Below, piece by piece: positions 11,690 to 26,600 of a stretch of DNA of 64,000 nt. The stretch covers positions 3,410,001 through 3,474,000 of the forward strand of contig NZ_CP066218.1 in assembly GCF_016313185.1 (NCBI RefSeq), read 5' to 3'. Each line of letters opens with the position of its first letter. Positions within the stretch are counted from its first letter, which is position 1. This DNA is from Mycolicibacterium baixiangningiae. Its GTDB lineage: Bacteria; Actinomycetota; Actinomycetes; Mycobacteriales; Mycobacteriaceae. Under the pieces are notes generated by a model. It was given only the letters and a program-made list of their open reading frames with translations, did no database searches and was not told the origin of the DNA. A program made the translations under genes and the position numbers.

Positions 11690-12907
11690 GTGAATCCGGT
11701 AGCGAATTTGGCTGGCAACCAGGCGTCCATCCGTGAAGCGATCGACGCCGGGCTGCTGTCCGGCGCCGTCACGCTGGCGTGGCAGGCAGGCCGGGTGGTG
11801 CAGGTGAACGAACTCGGCCACCGCGACGTCAGCGCGCAGCTGCCGATGCAGCGCGACACCATCTTCCGCATCGCCTCCATGACCAAACCGGTCACGGTGG
11901 CGGCGGCCATGAGCCTGGTCGAGCAGGGCCGGTTGGCCCTGACCGACTCGGTGACCACGTGGCTGCCTGAGCTGGCCGATATGCAGGTGCTCGACACCCC
12001 GGGTGGCCCGCTCGACAGAACCCACCCGGCGCGCAGGCAGATCACCGTCGACGATCTGATGACCCACCGCAGCGGACTGGCCTACTTCTTCTCCGTCACC
12101 GGGCCGCTGGCGCGCGCGTACGGCAGGATCTCGGCCAAGCAGAACCCTGATGCGTGGCTCGCCGAGATCGGCGCCCTGCCCCTGCAGCACCAGCCGGGCG
12201 AAATGATGACCTACAGCAACGCCACCGATGTGCTCGGCATCCTGCTGGAGCGCATCGAGGGCAAGCCGCTGCAGGAGGTGCTCAGCGAACGCGTCCTCGG
12301 GCCGCTGGGAATGGCCGACACCGCATTCTTCGTGGCACCGCAGAACCGCGCGCGGGTCGCGACGATGTACAAGCTCACCAGCGACGACACGCTCAGCCAC
12401 GATGCCATGGGGCCGCCGCCCACCACCCCGCCGCCGTTCTGCATGGGCGGGGCCAACCTGTTCTCCACCGCCGACGACTATCTGCGCTTCGCCCGGATGC
12501 TGCTCGCCGGCGGCGAGACCGACGGGACGCGGGTGCTCTCCGAGGAATCCGTGCAGTTGATGCGCACCGACCGGTTGACCGCCGAGCAGAAGAAGCAGCC
12601 GTTCCTGGGCATGCCGTTCTGGCTGGGGCGGGGTTTCGGGCTGAACCTGTCCGTCGTCACCGACCCGGCCAAGTCGCGCCAGCTGTTCGGGCCGGGCGGG
12701 CTCGGCACCTTCAGTTGGCCCGGCGCGTACGGCACGTGGTGGCAGGCCGATCCCAGCGCGGACCTGATCCTGGTCTACCTCATCCAGAACCTGCCCAATT
12801 TCGGTGCCGACGCGGCCGCGGCGGTCGCGGGCAACACGTCGCTGATGAAACTGCAGTCGGTGCAACCGAAGTTCGTGCGACGCACCTATTCCGCGCTCGG
12901 GCTGTGA
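11690..12907 (+). CDS. Serine beta-lactamase-like hydrolase (class C / esterase fold)
   Basis: 405 residues of the beta-lactamase/transpeptidase-like superfamily (family VIII esterases and class C-like proteins). The SxxK motif is SMTK (about residue 63, in FRIASMTKPVTVA), the YxN motif is YSN, and the third motif region reads FGPGGLGTFSWPG. No signal peptide is visible, so it is probably cytosolic; it is more likely an esterase or peptidase than an antibiotic-degrading enzyme (inference). It is divergent from pyrR with a probable leaderless promoter and convergent with nusB. Substrate unknown. Confidence 0.85.
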   Translation: MNPVANLAGNQASIREAIDAGLLSGAVTLAWQAGRVVQVNELGHRDVSAQLPMQRDTIFRIASMTKPVTVAAAMSLVEQGRLALTDSVTTWLPELADMQVLDTPGGPLDRTHPARRQITVDDLMTHRSGLAYFFSVTGPLARAYGRISAKQNPDAWLAEIGALPLQHQPGEMMTYSNATDVLGILLERIEGKPLQEVLSERVLGPLGMADTAFFVAPQNRARVATMYKLTSDDTLSHDAMGPPPTTPPPFCMGGANLFSTADDYLRFARMLLAGGETDGTRVLSEESVQLMRTDRLTAEQKKQPFLGMPFWLGRGFGLNLSVVTDPAKSRQLFGPGGLGTFSWPGAYGTWWQADPSADLILVYLIQNLPNFGADAAAAVAGNTSLMKLQSVQPKFVRRTYSALGL

Positions 12908-12942
12908 CGGCCACGCCGACCGTCCTGGTCAGCGGCGCCGGG

Positions 12943-13443
12943 TCACCCGTCCGCGCCGGCCTGCGCGCCGCCGCCGACGGTTCCCCGCACCGCCTGGTCG
13001 GCGGCCCGGATCTGCGGCGTCACCAACATCACCTGACCGAGCACGCCGTTGACGAAACCGGGGGAATCGTCGGTGGACAGCTGTTTGGCCAGTTCGACGG
13101 CCTCGTCGACCGCGACCGGTTCGGGAACATCGTCGGCGTGCAACAGCTCCCACACCGCCACCCGCAGGATGGCGCGATCCACCGCGGGCAGTCGGTCGAG
13201 CGTCCATCCGTGCAGATGCGCCGAGATCAGGTCGTCGATGTGGGCGCGGTGTTCGGTGACGCCGCGTGCGACGGTGACGGTATAGGGGTTCAGCGCTGTC
13301 ACATCGGGCTGCGTACCCGCCAGCTTGTTGCGCGAGGTGGCGACCTCGGCGGCGGTCAACCCGCGCGCCTCCGCCTCGAACAGGAGGTCGACGGCGCGTT
13401 TGCGGGCCTGATGGCGGCCCCGGTCCGGTTTGCGATCAGACAT
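12943..13443 (-). CDS. nusB: Transcription antitermination factor NusB
   Basis: RNA-binding partner of NusE (S10) in the rRNA antitermination complex. 166 residues, beginning with the basic [21 protein letters not shown] region that contacts RNA, followed by the helical NusB fold ([33 protein letters not shown], quoted in part) and GFVNGVLG. A Gly/Ala-rich tail of about 20 residues is typical of actinobacteria. Stops 2 nt before the efp stop-to-start junction; same-strand pepQ-efp-nusB order is as in M. tuberculosis. Confidence 0.96.
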   Translation of the reverse strand: MSDRKPDRGRHQARKRAVDLLFEAEARGLTAAEVATSRNKLAGTQPDVTALNPYTVTVARGVTEHRAHIDDLISAHLHGWTLDRLPAVDRAILRVAVWELLHADDVPEPVAVDEAVELAKQLSTDDSPGFVNGVLGQVMLVTPQIRAADQAVRGTVGGGAQAGADG

Positions 13444-13445
13444 GA

Positions 13446-14009
13446 CTAGGAGTTGACGCGACCCAGGTAGCTGCCGTCGCGGGAGTCGACCTTGAGCTTG
13501 TCGCCGGTGTTGATGAACAGCGGGACCTGGATCTCGGCGCCCGTCTCCAGCGTCGCCGGCTTGGTGCCCGCGCTGGAGCGGTCACCCTGCAGGCCCGGCT
13601 CTGTCGAGGCCACCAGGAGTTCGACGGTCACCGGCAGTTCCAGGTACAGCGGGGTGCCGTCGTGGAAGGCGATCTGCACCGGCATGCTCTCCAGGAGGAA
13701 GCCGGCGAGCCGGCCGACCAGCGACTCCGGCAGCGGGTGCTGTTCGAAATCCTCGGAGTCCATGAACACGAAGTCGGAGCCGTCGCGGTACAGGTAGGTC
13801 GCGTCGCGCCGGTCGACGGTTGCGGTCTCCACCTTCACACCGGCGTTGTAGGTCTTGTCGACGACCTTGCCCGACACCACGTTCTTGAGCTTGGTGCGCA
13901 CGAAGGCCGGGCCCTTACCGGGTTTGACGTGCTGGAACTCGGTGATCTGCCACAGTTGGCCGTCGATTTGCAGGACGAGCCCGTTCTTGAAGTCGGCGGT
14001 CGATGCCAC
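13446..14009 (-). CDS. efp: Elongation factor P
   Basis: Relieves ribosome stalling at polyproline. 187 residues with three beta-barrel domains: KOW-like N-terminal domain with the loop lysine in [10 protein letters not shown] (about residue 32), the central OB domain ([15 protein letters not shown]) and the C-terminal OB domain ending [21 protein letters not shown] start at 14009 with GGAG about 10 nt upstream. No modification genes (epmA, earP, ymfI) are nearby. It lies 14 nt after pepQ. Confidence 0.97.
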   Translation of the reverse strand: MASTADFKNGLVLQIDGQLWQITEFQHVKPGKGPAFVRTKLKNVVSGKVVDKTYNAGVKVETATVDRRDATYLYRDGSDFVFMDSEDFEQHPLPESLVGRLAGFLLESMPVQIAFHDGTPLYLELPVTVELLVASTEPGLQGDRSSAGTKPATLETGAEIQVPLFINTGDKLKVDSRDGSYLGRVNS

Positions 14010-14023
14010 GTTGGGTGAATCTC

Positions 14024-15139
14024 CTAATCGATGATGACCAGTTCCTTGGGGAACCGGGTGAGCAAGTCGGGGGTGTCTGTTCCCGTGCCCGTTTGCCGGT
14101 CCCTTTCAGGGCCGACGACCAGCGTGTCCTCGATGCGGACGCCGCCCCGGTCGGGCAGATAGACACCGGGCTCCACGGTCACCACGGAGCCAGCAAGCAG
14201 TGTACCGGCGGCCGCGGCGTTGATTCCCGGCGCTTCGTGGATCTGCAGTCCCACCCCGTGCCCGAGGCCGTGACCGAAGTTCTCGGCGTATCCGGCGTCG
14301 GCGATGACCTGCCGCGACGCGGCGTCCACTCCCGACAGCGTGACCCCGGCCGCCAGCGCCTCCGTGCCGGCACGCTGTGCGGTGGCGACCAGGTCGTAGA
14401 TCTCGCGCTGCCAGTCCTGCGCGTGGCCGAGCACGAAGGTACGCGTCATATCCGAGTGATAGCCGCTGACCAGCGCCCCGAAGTCGATCTTCACGAAATC
14501 GCCGGTGTTGAGCACGGCATCGGTGGGCCGGTGGTGCGGGATCGCGGAGTTGGCCCCGGCCGCGACGATCGTCTCGAACGACGGGCCGTCGGCGCCGTGG
14601 TCGAGCATCAGCGCCTCCAGATCGCGGCGCACCTGCTTCTCGGTCCGGCCCGGCCGCAGGCCGCCGGTGGCGAGCAGATCCGCCAGGGCCGCATCGGCGG
14701 CCTCGCACGCCAGCCGCAGGAGCGCGACCTCGCCGGCGTCCTTGATCTCGCGTAACCCCTCGACGGTGCCGGGTGCGCGGACGAGTTCGGTGTCGCCTGC
14801 GGCCTTGAGCAGTCCGCGATGGCCGTCGACGGTGACGACGTGGCTCTCGAAGCCGAGACGACGCGCCCCGTCGGCGGCGGCGCGGCCCGCCAGGTAGGAA
14901 GCGCAGGCCCGCTCGATGACCACTTCGGCGCCGGGTGACTGGCTGGCAGCCTGGGTTCGGTAGCGGCCGTCGGTGGCCAGCACCGGGGTGGTTTCGGACA
15001 CGCGGATGAGCAGCGCCGCGTTCGAACCGGTGAACCCGGACAGATATCGGACGTTGACCAGGTCTGTGACCAGCATCGCATCGAGTTCGGCGGCGGCCAG
15101 TCGGTCCCGCAGTCGGTCTCTCCGCTGAGAAAGAGTCAC
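14024..15139 (-). CDS. pepQ: Xaa-Pro aminopeptidase (M24 family)
   Basis: Creatinase-fold metallopeptidase that removes N-terminal residues before proline. 371 residues: N-terminal creatinase_N domain ([21 protein letters not shown], cited as start only) and C-terminal pita-bread domain with dinuclear metal ligands in [40 protein letters not shown] and [13 protein letters not shown] start at 15139. Placing before efp follows the M. tuberculosis Rv2535c-Rv2534c-Rv2533c order. Confidence 0.92.
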   Translation of the reverse strand: MTLSQRRDRLRDRLAAAELDAMLVTDLVNVRYLSGFTGSNAALLIRVSETTPVLATDGRYRTQAASQSPGAEVVIERACASYLAGRAAADGARRLGFESHVVTVDGHRGLLKAAGDTELVRAPGTVEGLREIKDAGEVALLRLACEAADAALADLLATGGLRPGRTEKQVRRDLEALMLDHGADGPSFETIVAAGANSAIPHHRPTDAVLNTGDFVKIDFGALVSGYHSDMTRTFVLGHAQDWQREIYDLVATAQRAGTEALAAGVTLSGVDAASRQVIADAGYAENFGHGLGHGVGLQIHEAPGINAAAAGTLLAGSVVTVEPGVYLPDRGGVRIEDTLVVGPERDRQTGTGTDTPDLLTRFPKELVIID

Positions 15140-15158
15140 AGCCGCTGACGCTACTCGC

Positions 15159-15164
15159 TACGCT
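15159..15164 (+). promoter_or_regulatory. -10 hexamer before the 15173 gene
   Basis: TACGCT ends 8 nt before the ATG at 15173; a GTCACA element (4/6 to TTGACA) lies 18 nt upstream. Suggests a leaderless or nearly leaderless transcript. Confidence 0.45.
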
Positions 15165-15172
15165 GTTGCGCC

Positions 15173-15744
15173 ATGAGCAAGTGGTTACTGCGCGGACTGG
15201 TGTTCGCAGCCCTGATGGTGGTCGTCCGGTTGCTGCAGGGAGCGATGATCAACGCGTGGGAGACCAAGGCGGGGACGATCAGCATCATTCTCGTGGCCGC
15301 CTACGCAATCGTGGCGTTCCTGTGGGGGTTCATCGACGGCCGTCAGGACGCCCGGCGCAACCCCGACCCCGACCGCCGCTCGGATCTGGCGATGACATGG
15401 CTGTTGGCCGGTCTGTTCGCGGGGATCGTCAGCGGACTGGTCGCCTGGTTCATCGGCATGTTCTACAAGAACCTCTACGTCGAGGGCCTGCTCAACGAGA
15501 TCACCACGTTCGCGGCGTTCACCGCGCTGCTGACGTTCCTGCTCGCGCTCGCGGGGGTGGCGCTGGGCCGCTGGCTCGTCGACCGCAAGACGCCTGAGCA
15601 GGCGCGCCGTCGGGAGGGTGAGGACGACGACCGCACCGACACCGATGTGTTCGCCGCGGTGCGCCCCGGCGGATCGGACGATTCCCCGACCGCCCAGCAG
15701 CAGACGTCGCCGGTGGCGACCGAAGCGCCGCCGGAGCAGCGCGC

Positions 15745-15748
<4 letters not shown>
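15173..15748 (+). CDS. Four-helix membrane protein, B-4DMT family (Rv2536 type)
   Basis: 191 residues with four predicted membrane helices (about 5-25, 35-55, 75-97 and 105-130) and an acidic, disordered C-terminal tail of about 55 residues ([11 protein letters not shown]...). It is the conserved mycobacterial protein encoded between pepQ and the aro cluster; NCBI-type names call the family B-4DMT transporter, but I know of no demonstrated substrate. It is divergent from pepQ and convergent with aroQ, with stop codons overlapping by 3-4 nt. Confidence 0.8.
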
Positions 15749-17964
<2,216 letters not shown>

Positions 17965-17965
<1 letters not shown>

Positions 17966-19188
17966 CAGCCCGACGCCTGCGCCCGCTGCGCCGAGGCGGG
18001 CTCCCGCTCGGCCACGGCCCGCAGGTAGGACGCCACGTTGGCGCGGGTCTCGGGCAGCGAGTCGCCCCCGAACTTCTGCAGGGCCGCCCGGGCCACCACC
18101 AGCGCCACCATCGTCTCGACGACGACACCCGCGGCGGGCACCGCGCAGACATCGGAGCGCTGGTGGATCGCAACGGCTTCGTCGCCGGTGGCCATGTCGA
18201 CGGTCGCCAGCGCGCGCGGCACCGTGGAGATGGGTTTCATCGCCGCACGCACGCGCAGCGGTTGACCATTGGTCATCCCGCCCTCGAGTCCGCCCGCGCG
18301 GTTCGTCGACCGCATGATGCCGTCGGGTCCCGGGTAGATCTCGTCGTGCGCGACGCTGCCGCGGCGCCGTGCGGTCTCGAAACCGTCGCCGATCTCCACG
18401 CCCTTGATGGCCTGGATGCCCATCGCCGCGGCGGCCAGCTGGCTGTCGAGGCGGTCGTCGCCGCTGGTGAAGGAGCCGAGGCCGACCGGCAACCCGGACA
18501 CCACCACCTCGACCACACCGCCGAGTGTGTCGCCGTCGCGCTTGGCGGCCTCGATCTCGTCGATCATCGACTTCTCTGCCGCCGCGCCGAATGCCCGGAC
18601 CGGGCTGTCGTCGATCGCGGCCAGGTCGGCCGGTTGCGGCGGCGGGCCGTCGTACGGCGTGGACGCCCCGATGGAGATGACATGCGAGAGCACCTCGACG
18701 CCGAGAGCCTGCCGCAGGAAGGACCGAGCCACGGTGCCCGCGGCGACGCGTGCGGCGGTCTCACGGGCGCTCGCCCGCTCGAGCACCGGGCGGGCGTCGT
18801 CGAAGCCGTATTTGAGCATTCCGGCGTAGTCGGCGTGGCCGGGCCGGGGTCGGGTCAGCGGCGCGTTTCGGGCGATCTCGGCGAGTTCGGCGGGGTCCAC
18901 GGGGTCGGCGGCCATCACCGTCTCCCACTTGGGCCACTCGGTGTTGCCGATCTCGATCGCGATGGGGCCGCCGAGCGTGAGGCCGTGCCGGACACCGCCG
19001 AGCATCGTGATCTCGTCCTGCTCGAACTTCATCCGGGCGCCGCGGCCGTAACCCAGGCGGCGACGTCTCAGCTGCGCGCCGATGTCCTCGGTCGTCAGAG
19101 AGACGCCCGCGACCATGCCCTCGAGCACAGCCACGAGCGCGCGGCCATGGGATTCCCCGGCAGTCGTCCAGCGCAACACGCGTCCCAT
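17965..19188 (-). CDS. aroC: Chorismate synthase
   Basis: Last shikimate step, forming chorismate from EPSP with reduced FMN. 407 residues with the three family signatures: [17 protein letters not shown] near the N-terminus, [19 protein letters not shown], and the C-terminal [16 protein letters not shown] region. It heads the minus-strand aroC-aroK-aroB-aroQ group (no aroG/aroA here) and is named aroF in M. tuberculosis. Confidence 0.97.
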
Positions 19189-19267
19189 CTTCCCATGGCC
19201 CGCTGTCGGCGACTAAATCCGGCGACCCGGGCGGAACATCGTGCGCGCCGCGCCGGTTGTGCGACCC

Positions 19268-20293
19268 GTGAAGGCGATCACCTACTCCCGAACGGGAGAC
19301 AGTTCCGTACTGCAGCTACAAGACCGTCCGGTCCCCGACCCCGGCGCCGGGGAGGTGCGGGTCCGCATCGTGGTCTCCGGCGTCAATCCCACCGACTGGA
19401 AACACCGCAAGGGTGCGCCACCCAGCGACGAGCTCGAATTCCCCGAGGTGGTCCCGCATCACGACGGCGCCGGAGTGGTCGACGCCGTCGGCACCGGTGT
19501 CTCGGAACTGTCCGTCGGCGACCGGGTGTGGGTGTTCATGGCGCAGCTTCAGCGCCCGGACGGCACGGCACAGGAGTACGTGGTGCTGCCCGTCGCCTCG
19601 GTGGTGCCACTGCCCGACGACGTCGGCTTCGACGTGGGTGCAAGCCTCGGAGTCCCCGCGATCACCGCGCACAGGGCTCTCACGGTGGCGGAAGGCTGGC
19701 CGTCGCGGCTACGACCCGGAGCGCTGCAGGGAGCAACGGTGCTCGTCGCCGGCGGCGCGGGAGCCGTCGGCCATGCCGCCATCCAACTGGCCCGGTGGGC
19801 CGGCGCCCGCGTGATCACGACCGTGAGCACGCCGGAAAAGGAGGCGTTGGCGGCCGCGGCCGGCGCGCACCAGATCGTGAACTACAAGGCGGGCGACACC
19901 GCGAAGGCGATCCGGGAGGTGGCCCCCGACGGCGTCGACATCGTCGTGGAGGTGGCGCCGGCACAGAACGCCGCGCTGGATGCGGCGGTGATGTCGAACC
20001 GGGCGACGATCGCGATCTACGCCAACGACGGCGGGGACAGCGTCGAACTCGACATCATTCCGAACATGTGGGTCAACGCCCGCTACCAGTTCCTGGTCCT
20101 CTACACCGTCGGCGCCGACGCATTGGCCAACGGACGCGACGATGTCGCCTCAGCGGTGCGGGACGGAGCGATGGGCGTCGGCGAGAGCGCGGGGTTGCCG
20201 CTGCACTACTTCCCGCTCGAAGAGACCGCGGCCGCCCACGATGCAGTCGAGAGCGGGGTGACCGGCAAGGTGCTCGTTCAGGTGAGCGAATAA
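19268..20293 (+). CDS. NADPH:quinone reductase-like zinc-type alcohol dehydrogenase (MDR)
   Basis: 341 residues of the medium-chain reductase superfamily, quinone oxidoreductase branch. The N-terminal GroES-like domain contains VSGVNPTDWKHRKG and PHHDGAGVVDAVG; the Rossmann fold shows VAGGAGAVGHAAIQLARWAGA with ISTPEKE-like TVSTPEKEA and VVEVAPAQ. It lacks the structural zinc Cys cluster. Start chosen at GTG 19268 (MKAITYSRTGD in relatives); a GTG at 19241 is possible. Divergent from aroC; substrate unknown. Confidence 0.85.
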   Translation: MKAITYSRTGDSSVLQLQDRPVPDPGAGEVRVRIVVSGVNPTDWKHRKGAPPSDELEFPEVVPHHDGAGVVDAVGTGVSELSVGDRVWVFMAQLQRPDGTAQEYVVLPVASVVPLPDDVGFDVGASLGVPAITAHRALTVAEGWPSRLRPGALQGATVLVAGGAGAVGHAAIQLARWAGARVITTVSTPEKEALAAAAGAHQIVNYKAGDTAKAIREVAPDGVDIVVEVAPAQNAALDAAVMSNRATIAIYANDGGDSVELDIIPNMWVNARYQFLVLYTVGADALANGRDDVASAVRDGAMGVGESAGLPLHYFPLEETAAAHDAVESGVTGKVLVQVSE

Positions 20294-20312
20294 CGTTCGC
20301 GCGCAGCGCCGT

Positions 20313-20738
20313 TCAGACCACCACCAAGGCGACCGCGACCGCGCTCGCCGCGCACATCGACGGGCCGTGGGGCACCGTGCCCCCGCGCCGCGTCAGCGCC
20401 ACCAGCGCGCACCCGGCGGTGAGCACGGGCGCCGCCATGGCAGCCAGCAGCCAGACATCGGGACCGAAGGCGCCGGTCAGCCCGCCGACCCCGAGTGCGA
20501 GCTTCGCATCACCCGCCCCCATTGCGGCCGGAGCGAGAAGATGCACCGCCGCGTAGAGCACGAACAACGCCGCCGCACCGGCCGCGGCAGGTCCGCCGCA
20601 GCCCGCGAAAGCCGCGGCACCCAGCACGACCGCGGCGCCGGGCAGCGTCAGCCAGTTCGGCAGGCGTCGCCGCCGCAGGTCGTACACGCTCAGCGCGACG
20701 AGCCAGGCGGCCACTGCACCGAACGCCAACTCCCCCAC
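20313..20738 (-). CDS. Prepilin peptidase-like A24 aspartic protease (small form)
   Basis: 141 residues, nearly all membrane helices. The two catalytic aspartates of type IV prepilin peptidases are in YDLRRRRLPNWLTLP (about residue 20) and the GxGD motif of MGAGDAKLALG (about residue 75). It is the short form lacking the methylase domain, the likely counterpart of Rv2551c. It probably processes Flp/Tad-type pilins, though no pilin gene lies in this window. GTG at 20738, downstream of aroE on the same strand. Confidence 0.85.
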   Translation of the reverse strand: MGELAFGAVAAWLVALSVYDLRRRRLPNWLTLPGAAVVLGAAAFAGCGGPAAAGAAALFVLYAAVHLLAPAAMGAGDAKLALGVGGLTGAFGPDVWLLAAMAAPVLTAGCALVALTRRGGTVPHGPSMCAASAVAVALVVV

Positions 20739-20747
20739 CGATCGAGG

Positions 20748-21554
20748 CTAAGCGGTCTGCAGCGCCGCCCTCATCGCCTCTTTGGGTGCGGGCCGGCCGG
20801 TGAACTGCTCGACCTGCGCGAAGGCCTGATGCAGCAGCATCTGCAGACCGCAGATCACCCGTCCCCCGGCGGCCTGCACCGCCGCCGCCAACGGCGTGGG
20901 CCACGGATCGTAGATCGCATCGAGCAGCACCGGTGCGCCCGCGAGCGTTCCCGCATACCGCTCGGCGACGTCGGCGGGGACGGTGCTGACGACGGTGCCC
21001 GCATCTGCAGCCACCCCGGCGAGTTCCGCGGCGTCCAGATGGCACCACTGCGCGGGAACGCCGAGGCGCTCCGCCAGGTCGACCAACGGCGCCGCCCTGG
21101 CCTGGCTACGGGCCGCGATCGTGAGCCGGGAGGTGCCGAGTTCGGTCAGCGCGACGACGGCGGCGGGGGCGGTGCCGCCCGAGCCGACCACGAGCGCCGG
21201 ACCGCTCACCGCGCCGAGCGCGCCTGTGACGCCGTCGACGTCGGTGTTGTCGGCGCGCCACCCTTCGGCGGTGCGCACCAGAGTGTTGGCCGATCCGACC
21301 AATTCGGCACGGGCGGTGCGTTCGTCGGCGAAGCGCAGCGCGGCGAACTTGCCCGGCATCGTCACCGACACCCCGACCCACTCCGGGCCGAACCCGCTCA
21401 CCAGCGCGGGCAGCTGTTCGGCCGTGCACTCGATGCGGTCGTACGTCCAGTCCCAAAGCCCCAGGGCCCGGTAGGCCGCGAGGTGCAGCTGGGGTGAGCG
21501 GGAGTGGGCGATCGGCGAACCGAGAACGGCTGCCCTGCGAGCCCTACCTTGCAC
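20748..21554 (-). CDS. aroE: Shikimate dehydrogenase
   Basis: Reduces 3-dehydroshikimate to shikimate with NADPH. 268 residues: LGSPIAHSRSPQLHLAAY (shikimate site), catalytic lysine in SVTMPGKFAAL, NTDVDG (catalytic Asp), Rossmann VVGSGGTAPAAV and C-terminal GLQMLLHQAFAQVE. The GTG at 21554 ([12 protein letters not shown]) overlaps the mltG stop by 11 nt. Separate from the other aro genes, in the aroE-mltG-ruvX-alaS group as in M. tuberculosis. Confidence 0.95.
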   Translation of the reverse strand: MQGRARRAAVLGSPIAHSRSPQLHLAAYRALGLWDWTYDRIECTAEQLPALVSGFGPEWVGVSVTMPGKFAALRFADERTARAELVGSANTLVRTAEGWRADNTDVDGVTGALGAVSGPALVVGSGGTAPAAVVALTELGTSRLTIAARSQARAAPLVDLAERLGVPAQWCHLDAAELAGVAADAGTVVSTVPADVAERYAGTLAGAPVLLDAIYDPWPTPLAAAVQAAGGRVICGLQMLLHQAFAQVEQFTGRPAPKEAMRAALQTA

Positions 21555-22791
21555 TGTCGAGGACGCCGTTGCGCTGCGCCAGTTCGATATTGGCCAGGTG
21601 CTGGTTGTAGTCCCGGGTGAACACGGTGGTGCCCTGAAGGTCGATGGTGACGAAGTACAGCCAGTCGCCGGCCGCGGGCGTCTCCGCCGCAATGAGCGCC
21701 GGCTGGCTCGGCGAGCAGATCGGGGTGGCGGGCAGCCCGGGCCGCACATAGGTGTTCCACGGGGTCAGCTGTGCGCGGTCACCGTCGGTGGTGGCGATCT
21801 CGATGCGGTCCAGCGGATAGTTGACCGTCGAGTCGAATTCGAGCGTGCGGTTCTCGGCCAGCCGGTTGTAGATGACGCGGGCGACCTTCGTGAAATCCTC
21901 CGGATTGGACTCGCGCTGCACCAGCGACGCGACCGTGAGTACCTGATACGGCGACATGTTCATCGCCGTCGCCGTCTCGAGCAGACCGCCTTGCGCGTAC
22001 TGGTTTCCGCTCGACCGGATCAGCGTTGCGAGGATGTCCTGCGGCGTCGCCGACGGGTCGATGTTCCACGCGCCCGGGGCGATCAGCCCCTCGATGCGGC
22101 GGTGGTCGTCGCCCATTGCCTCGACGGGTTGGACGGCCCACTCGGGCACGGCAAGCGATGCGGGCGTCGCTGTCCCGGCGACCTGCTTGAGTTGGTCGGC
22201 CGGCACGCACCGCTGCTGGCCGTCGAGATCCACGCAGGTCGCCTGGGAGATCAGCGTGAAGATCCCTTCGGTGACGGCGTTGGTCTTGACGTCGGAGATG
22301 TCGTCGAGCTGTCGCCCTTCGGGGATGACCAGCCTGCCGACCCGGCTCTGCGGATCGGTCAGCCGGTCGACTGCGCTCGCCGCGGGTATCTCGGTGCGCA
22401 CCTTGTAGAAACCGGGCTGGATCGCGGTCATCCCGGAGTTGCCCGACGCCGCGTCGACGAACGCCTTGACCGTCGCCACGACGTTGTTGTCGTGCAACGT
22501 CTGGCCGATGGCCGTCGTCGAGTCGCCGTCGTGCACCTGGATCACCACGTCGCTCACGCCGTCACCGGCGAAGTCGTTGCTGTTGCCGCCGAACATGTTG
22601 TGCCACAGCTTCGATCCGAGGAAGACCGCGCCGACCACGACCACGATGAGCAGCCCGAGGGACAGCACACCGGCCGTGCGGCGCTTCTTGCGGCTGCGCT
22701 CCAGACGCATCCGGTCCGAACGGCTCATCCCGCGCCGGGGCGGTCCCACCGCCACCGGTTCCGCTCGGTCGTGACGCCAGTCCTCAGCCAT
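21544..22791 (-). CDS. mltG: Endolytic murein transglycosylase MltG
   Basis: Cleaves nascent peptidoglycan strands at the membrane. 415 residues: a cytosolic, basic N-terminus ([15 protein letters not shown]), a single membrane helix at about 40-60, a LysM-like region with [15 protein letters not shown], and the YceG domain with [27 protein letters not shown] and the catalytic glutamate in [12 protein letters not shown], then NPLD-like NYPLDRI and [15 protein letters not shown]. Start ATG overlaps the ruvX end by 8 nt. Confidence 0.94.
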   Translation of the reverse strand: MAEDWRHDRAEPVAVGPPRRGMSRSDRMRLERSRKKRRTAGVLSLGLLIVVVVGAVFLGSKLWHNMFGGNSNDFAGDGVSDVVIQVHDGDSTTAIGQTLHDNNVVATVKAFVDAASGNSGMTAIQPGFYKVRTEIPAASAVDRLTDPQSRVGRLVIPEGRQLDDISDVKTNAVTEGIFTLISQATCVDLDGQQRCVPADQLKQVAGTATPASLAVPEWAVQPVEAMGDDHRRIEGLIAPGAWNIDPSATPQDILATLIRSSGNQYAQGGLLETATAMNMSPYQVLTVASLVQRESNPEDFTKVARVIYNRLAENRTLEFDSTVNYPLDRIEIATTDGDRAQLTPWNTYVRPGLPATPICSPSQPALIAAETPAAGDWLYFVTIDLQGTTVFTRDYNQHLANIELAQRNGVLDSAR

Positions 22792-23290
22792 GCCCGCCCT
22801 CTCCGGGCGCGGCGAGTGCCGCGCGCCGCTGATCCAGCCAGCTCTGCAAAATGCCCACCGCCGCGACCTGGTCGATCATCGCCCGCTGCCCCTTGGCGCG
22901 GACGCCGGCCTCGCGCAGCGAACGCTGCGCGGACACGGTGGTGAGTCGTTCGTCGGCCATCCGCACCGGAACCGGTGCGATCCGCCGAGCCAGCGCCTCG
23001 GCGACGTCGATGGCGTCGTGGGCCGCAGGCCCGGTGCGATCGGCCAGGGTGCGCGGCAACCCCACGATCACCTCGACCGCCTCGAGGTCGTCCACCAACT
23101 GAACCAGTCGGCGGAGGTGGCGGTCCGATCGTTCCCGGCGCACGGTCTCCACCGGGGTGGCCAGCACGCCGTCGGGGTCGCTGCTGGCGACGCCGATCCG
23201 TACGCTGCCGACGTCGATCCCGAGGCGCCGTCCGCGGCCCGGGTCGCCCTCTCCGGGGCGGTCCGGGAGGCGGTGATCGTTATCGGTCAC
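22784..23290 (-). CDS. ruvX: Putative Holliday junction resolvase RuvX/YqgF
   Basis: RNase H-fold nuclease of the YqgF family, implicated in Holliday junction resolution or 16S rRNA maturation. 168 residues; the acidic metal-binding residues appear in [19 protein letters not shown] near the N-terminus, VIVGLPRTL in the middle and [16 protein letters not shown] at the end. N-terminal 20 residues are an unstructured acidic extension ([16 protein letters not shown]). Located 6 nt downstream of alaS; overlaps mltG. Confidence 0.93.
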   Translation of the reverse strand: MTDNDHRLPDRPGEGDPGRGRRLGIDVGSVRIGVASSDPDGVLATPVETVRRERSDRHLRRLVQLVDDLEAVEVIVGLPRTLADRTGPAAHDAIDVAEALARRIAPVPVRMADERLTTVSAQRSLREAGVRAKGQRAMIDQVAAVGILQSWLDQRRAALAAPGEGGHG

Positions 23291-23296
23291 GGGAGG

Positions 23297-25990
<2,694 letters not shown>

Positions 25991-26032
25991 GTCTGAGGCA
26001 TCCTTATCAAGGTCGGGTAATTCGACCGATCT

Positions 26033-26038
26033 ACAGTA
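26033..26038 (-). promoter_or_regulatory. Possible -10 hexamer of the alaS promoter
   Basis: TACTGT on the minus strand would give a leader of about 36 nt to the alaS GTG. No convincing -35 and no T-box features (no specifier hairpin or UGGN bulge) were found. Confidence 0.3.
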
Positions 26039-26077
26039 CCCGCCGCCGTCGTCGCGCCGTAGCGCCGACGACCGTGC

Positions 26078-26479
26078 TCACGCCGTCAGGAAGCTCAACC
26101 GCACCGTACGGCGCGGATTGTCCCGGTTGAGGTCGACGAGCACCACGCTCTGCCACGTCCCCAGCAGCGGTTCGCCGGCCTGCACCGGAACTGTCACCGA
26201 CGGCGACACCAGTGCGGGGAGCACGTGGTCGGCGCCGTGCCCCGCCGAACCGTGTGAGTGCCGATAGCGGTCGTCGCGCGGGAGCAACCGCTCGAGCGTG
26301 TCGAGGAGGTCGTCGTCGGATCCCGACCCGGTCTCGATGAGCGCCACCCCCGCGGTGGCGTGCGGCACGAACACGTTGCACAGGCCGTCCCGGCGCTGCG
26401 CGCAGAACGACCGAACGGCATCGGTCAGATCGACGATGCGGTGGCGGGAGGTGTCGACATCGATCACATCGGTGTCCAT
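26078..26479 (-). CDS. YjbQ/UPF0047 family protein (Rv2556c type)
   Basis: 133 residues. The family signature is present: FVPHATAGVALIET, GHGADHVLPALVSPSVTVPV, and the C-terminal LGTWQSVVLVDLNRDNPRRTV. Some members have weak thiamine-phosphate synthase activity in vitro, but the cellular role is unknown. The conserved histidines cluster as a metal or phosphate site. Follows the order alaS-Rv2556c of M. tuberculosis, 87 nt upstream of alaS. Confidence 0.88.
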   Translation of the reverse strand: MDTDVIDVDTSRHRIVDLTDAVRSFCAQRRDGLCNVFVPHATAGVALIETGSGSDDDLLDTLERLLPRDDRYRHSHGSAGHGADHVLPALVSPSVTVPVQAGEPLLGTWQSVVLVDLNRDNPRRTVRLSFLTA

Positions 26480-26551
26480 GGCGCCCAGCGTACGAGCCGC
26501 CCCCGCACGCCATTGCCCCGCCCGATCCGGCGGAGGACAGTGAGGGGTGAA

Positions 26552-26567
26552 CCGGTGGCGCCACCGG
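26552..26567. promoter_or_regulatory. Perfect 16-bp palindrome before the 26601 gene
   Basis: CCGGTGGC and GCCACCGG abut to form a perfect palindrome 33 nt upstream of the GTG at 26601. A second hairpin (TCACCC / GGGGTGA) overlaps the ribosome site just before the gene. Function not decided; could be an operator or leader structure. Confidence 0.4.
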
Positions 26568-26600
26568 GGCGCTGCCCGTCACCCGAAAGGGGGTGAGGCT

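Noticed and set aside
18163..20556. Plus-strand frame of 797 codons across aroC and the quinone reductase
   Set aside because: Shadow of aroC on one side and out-of-frame with the reductase on the other; no motif.
25991..26077. T-box riboswitch upstream of alaS
   Set aside because: Leader too short and without the specifier or antiterminator features.
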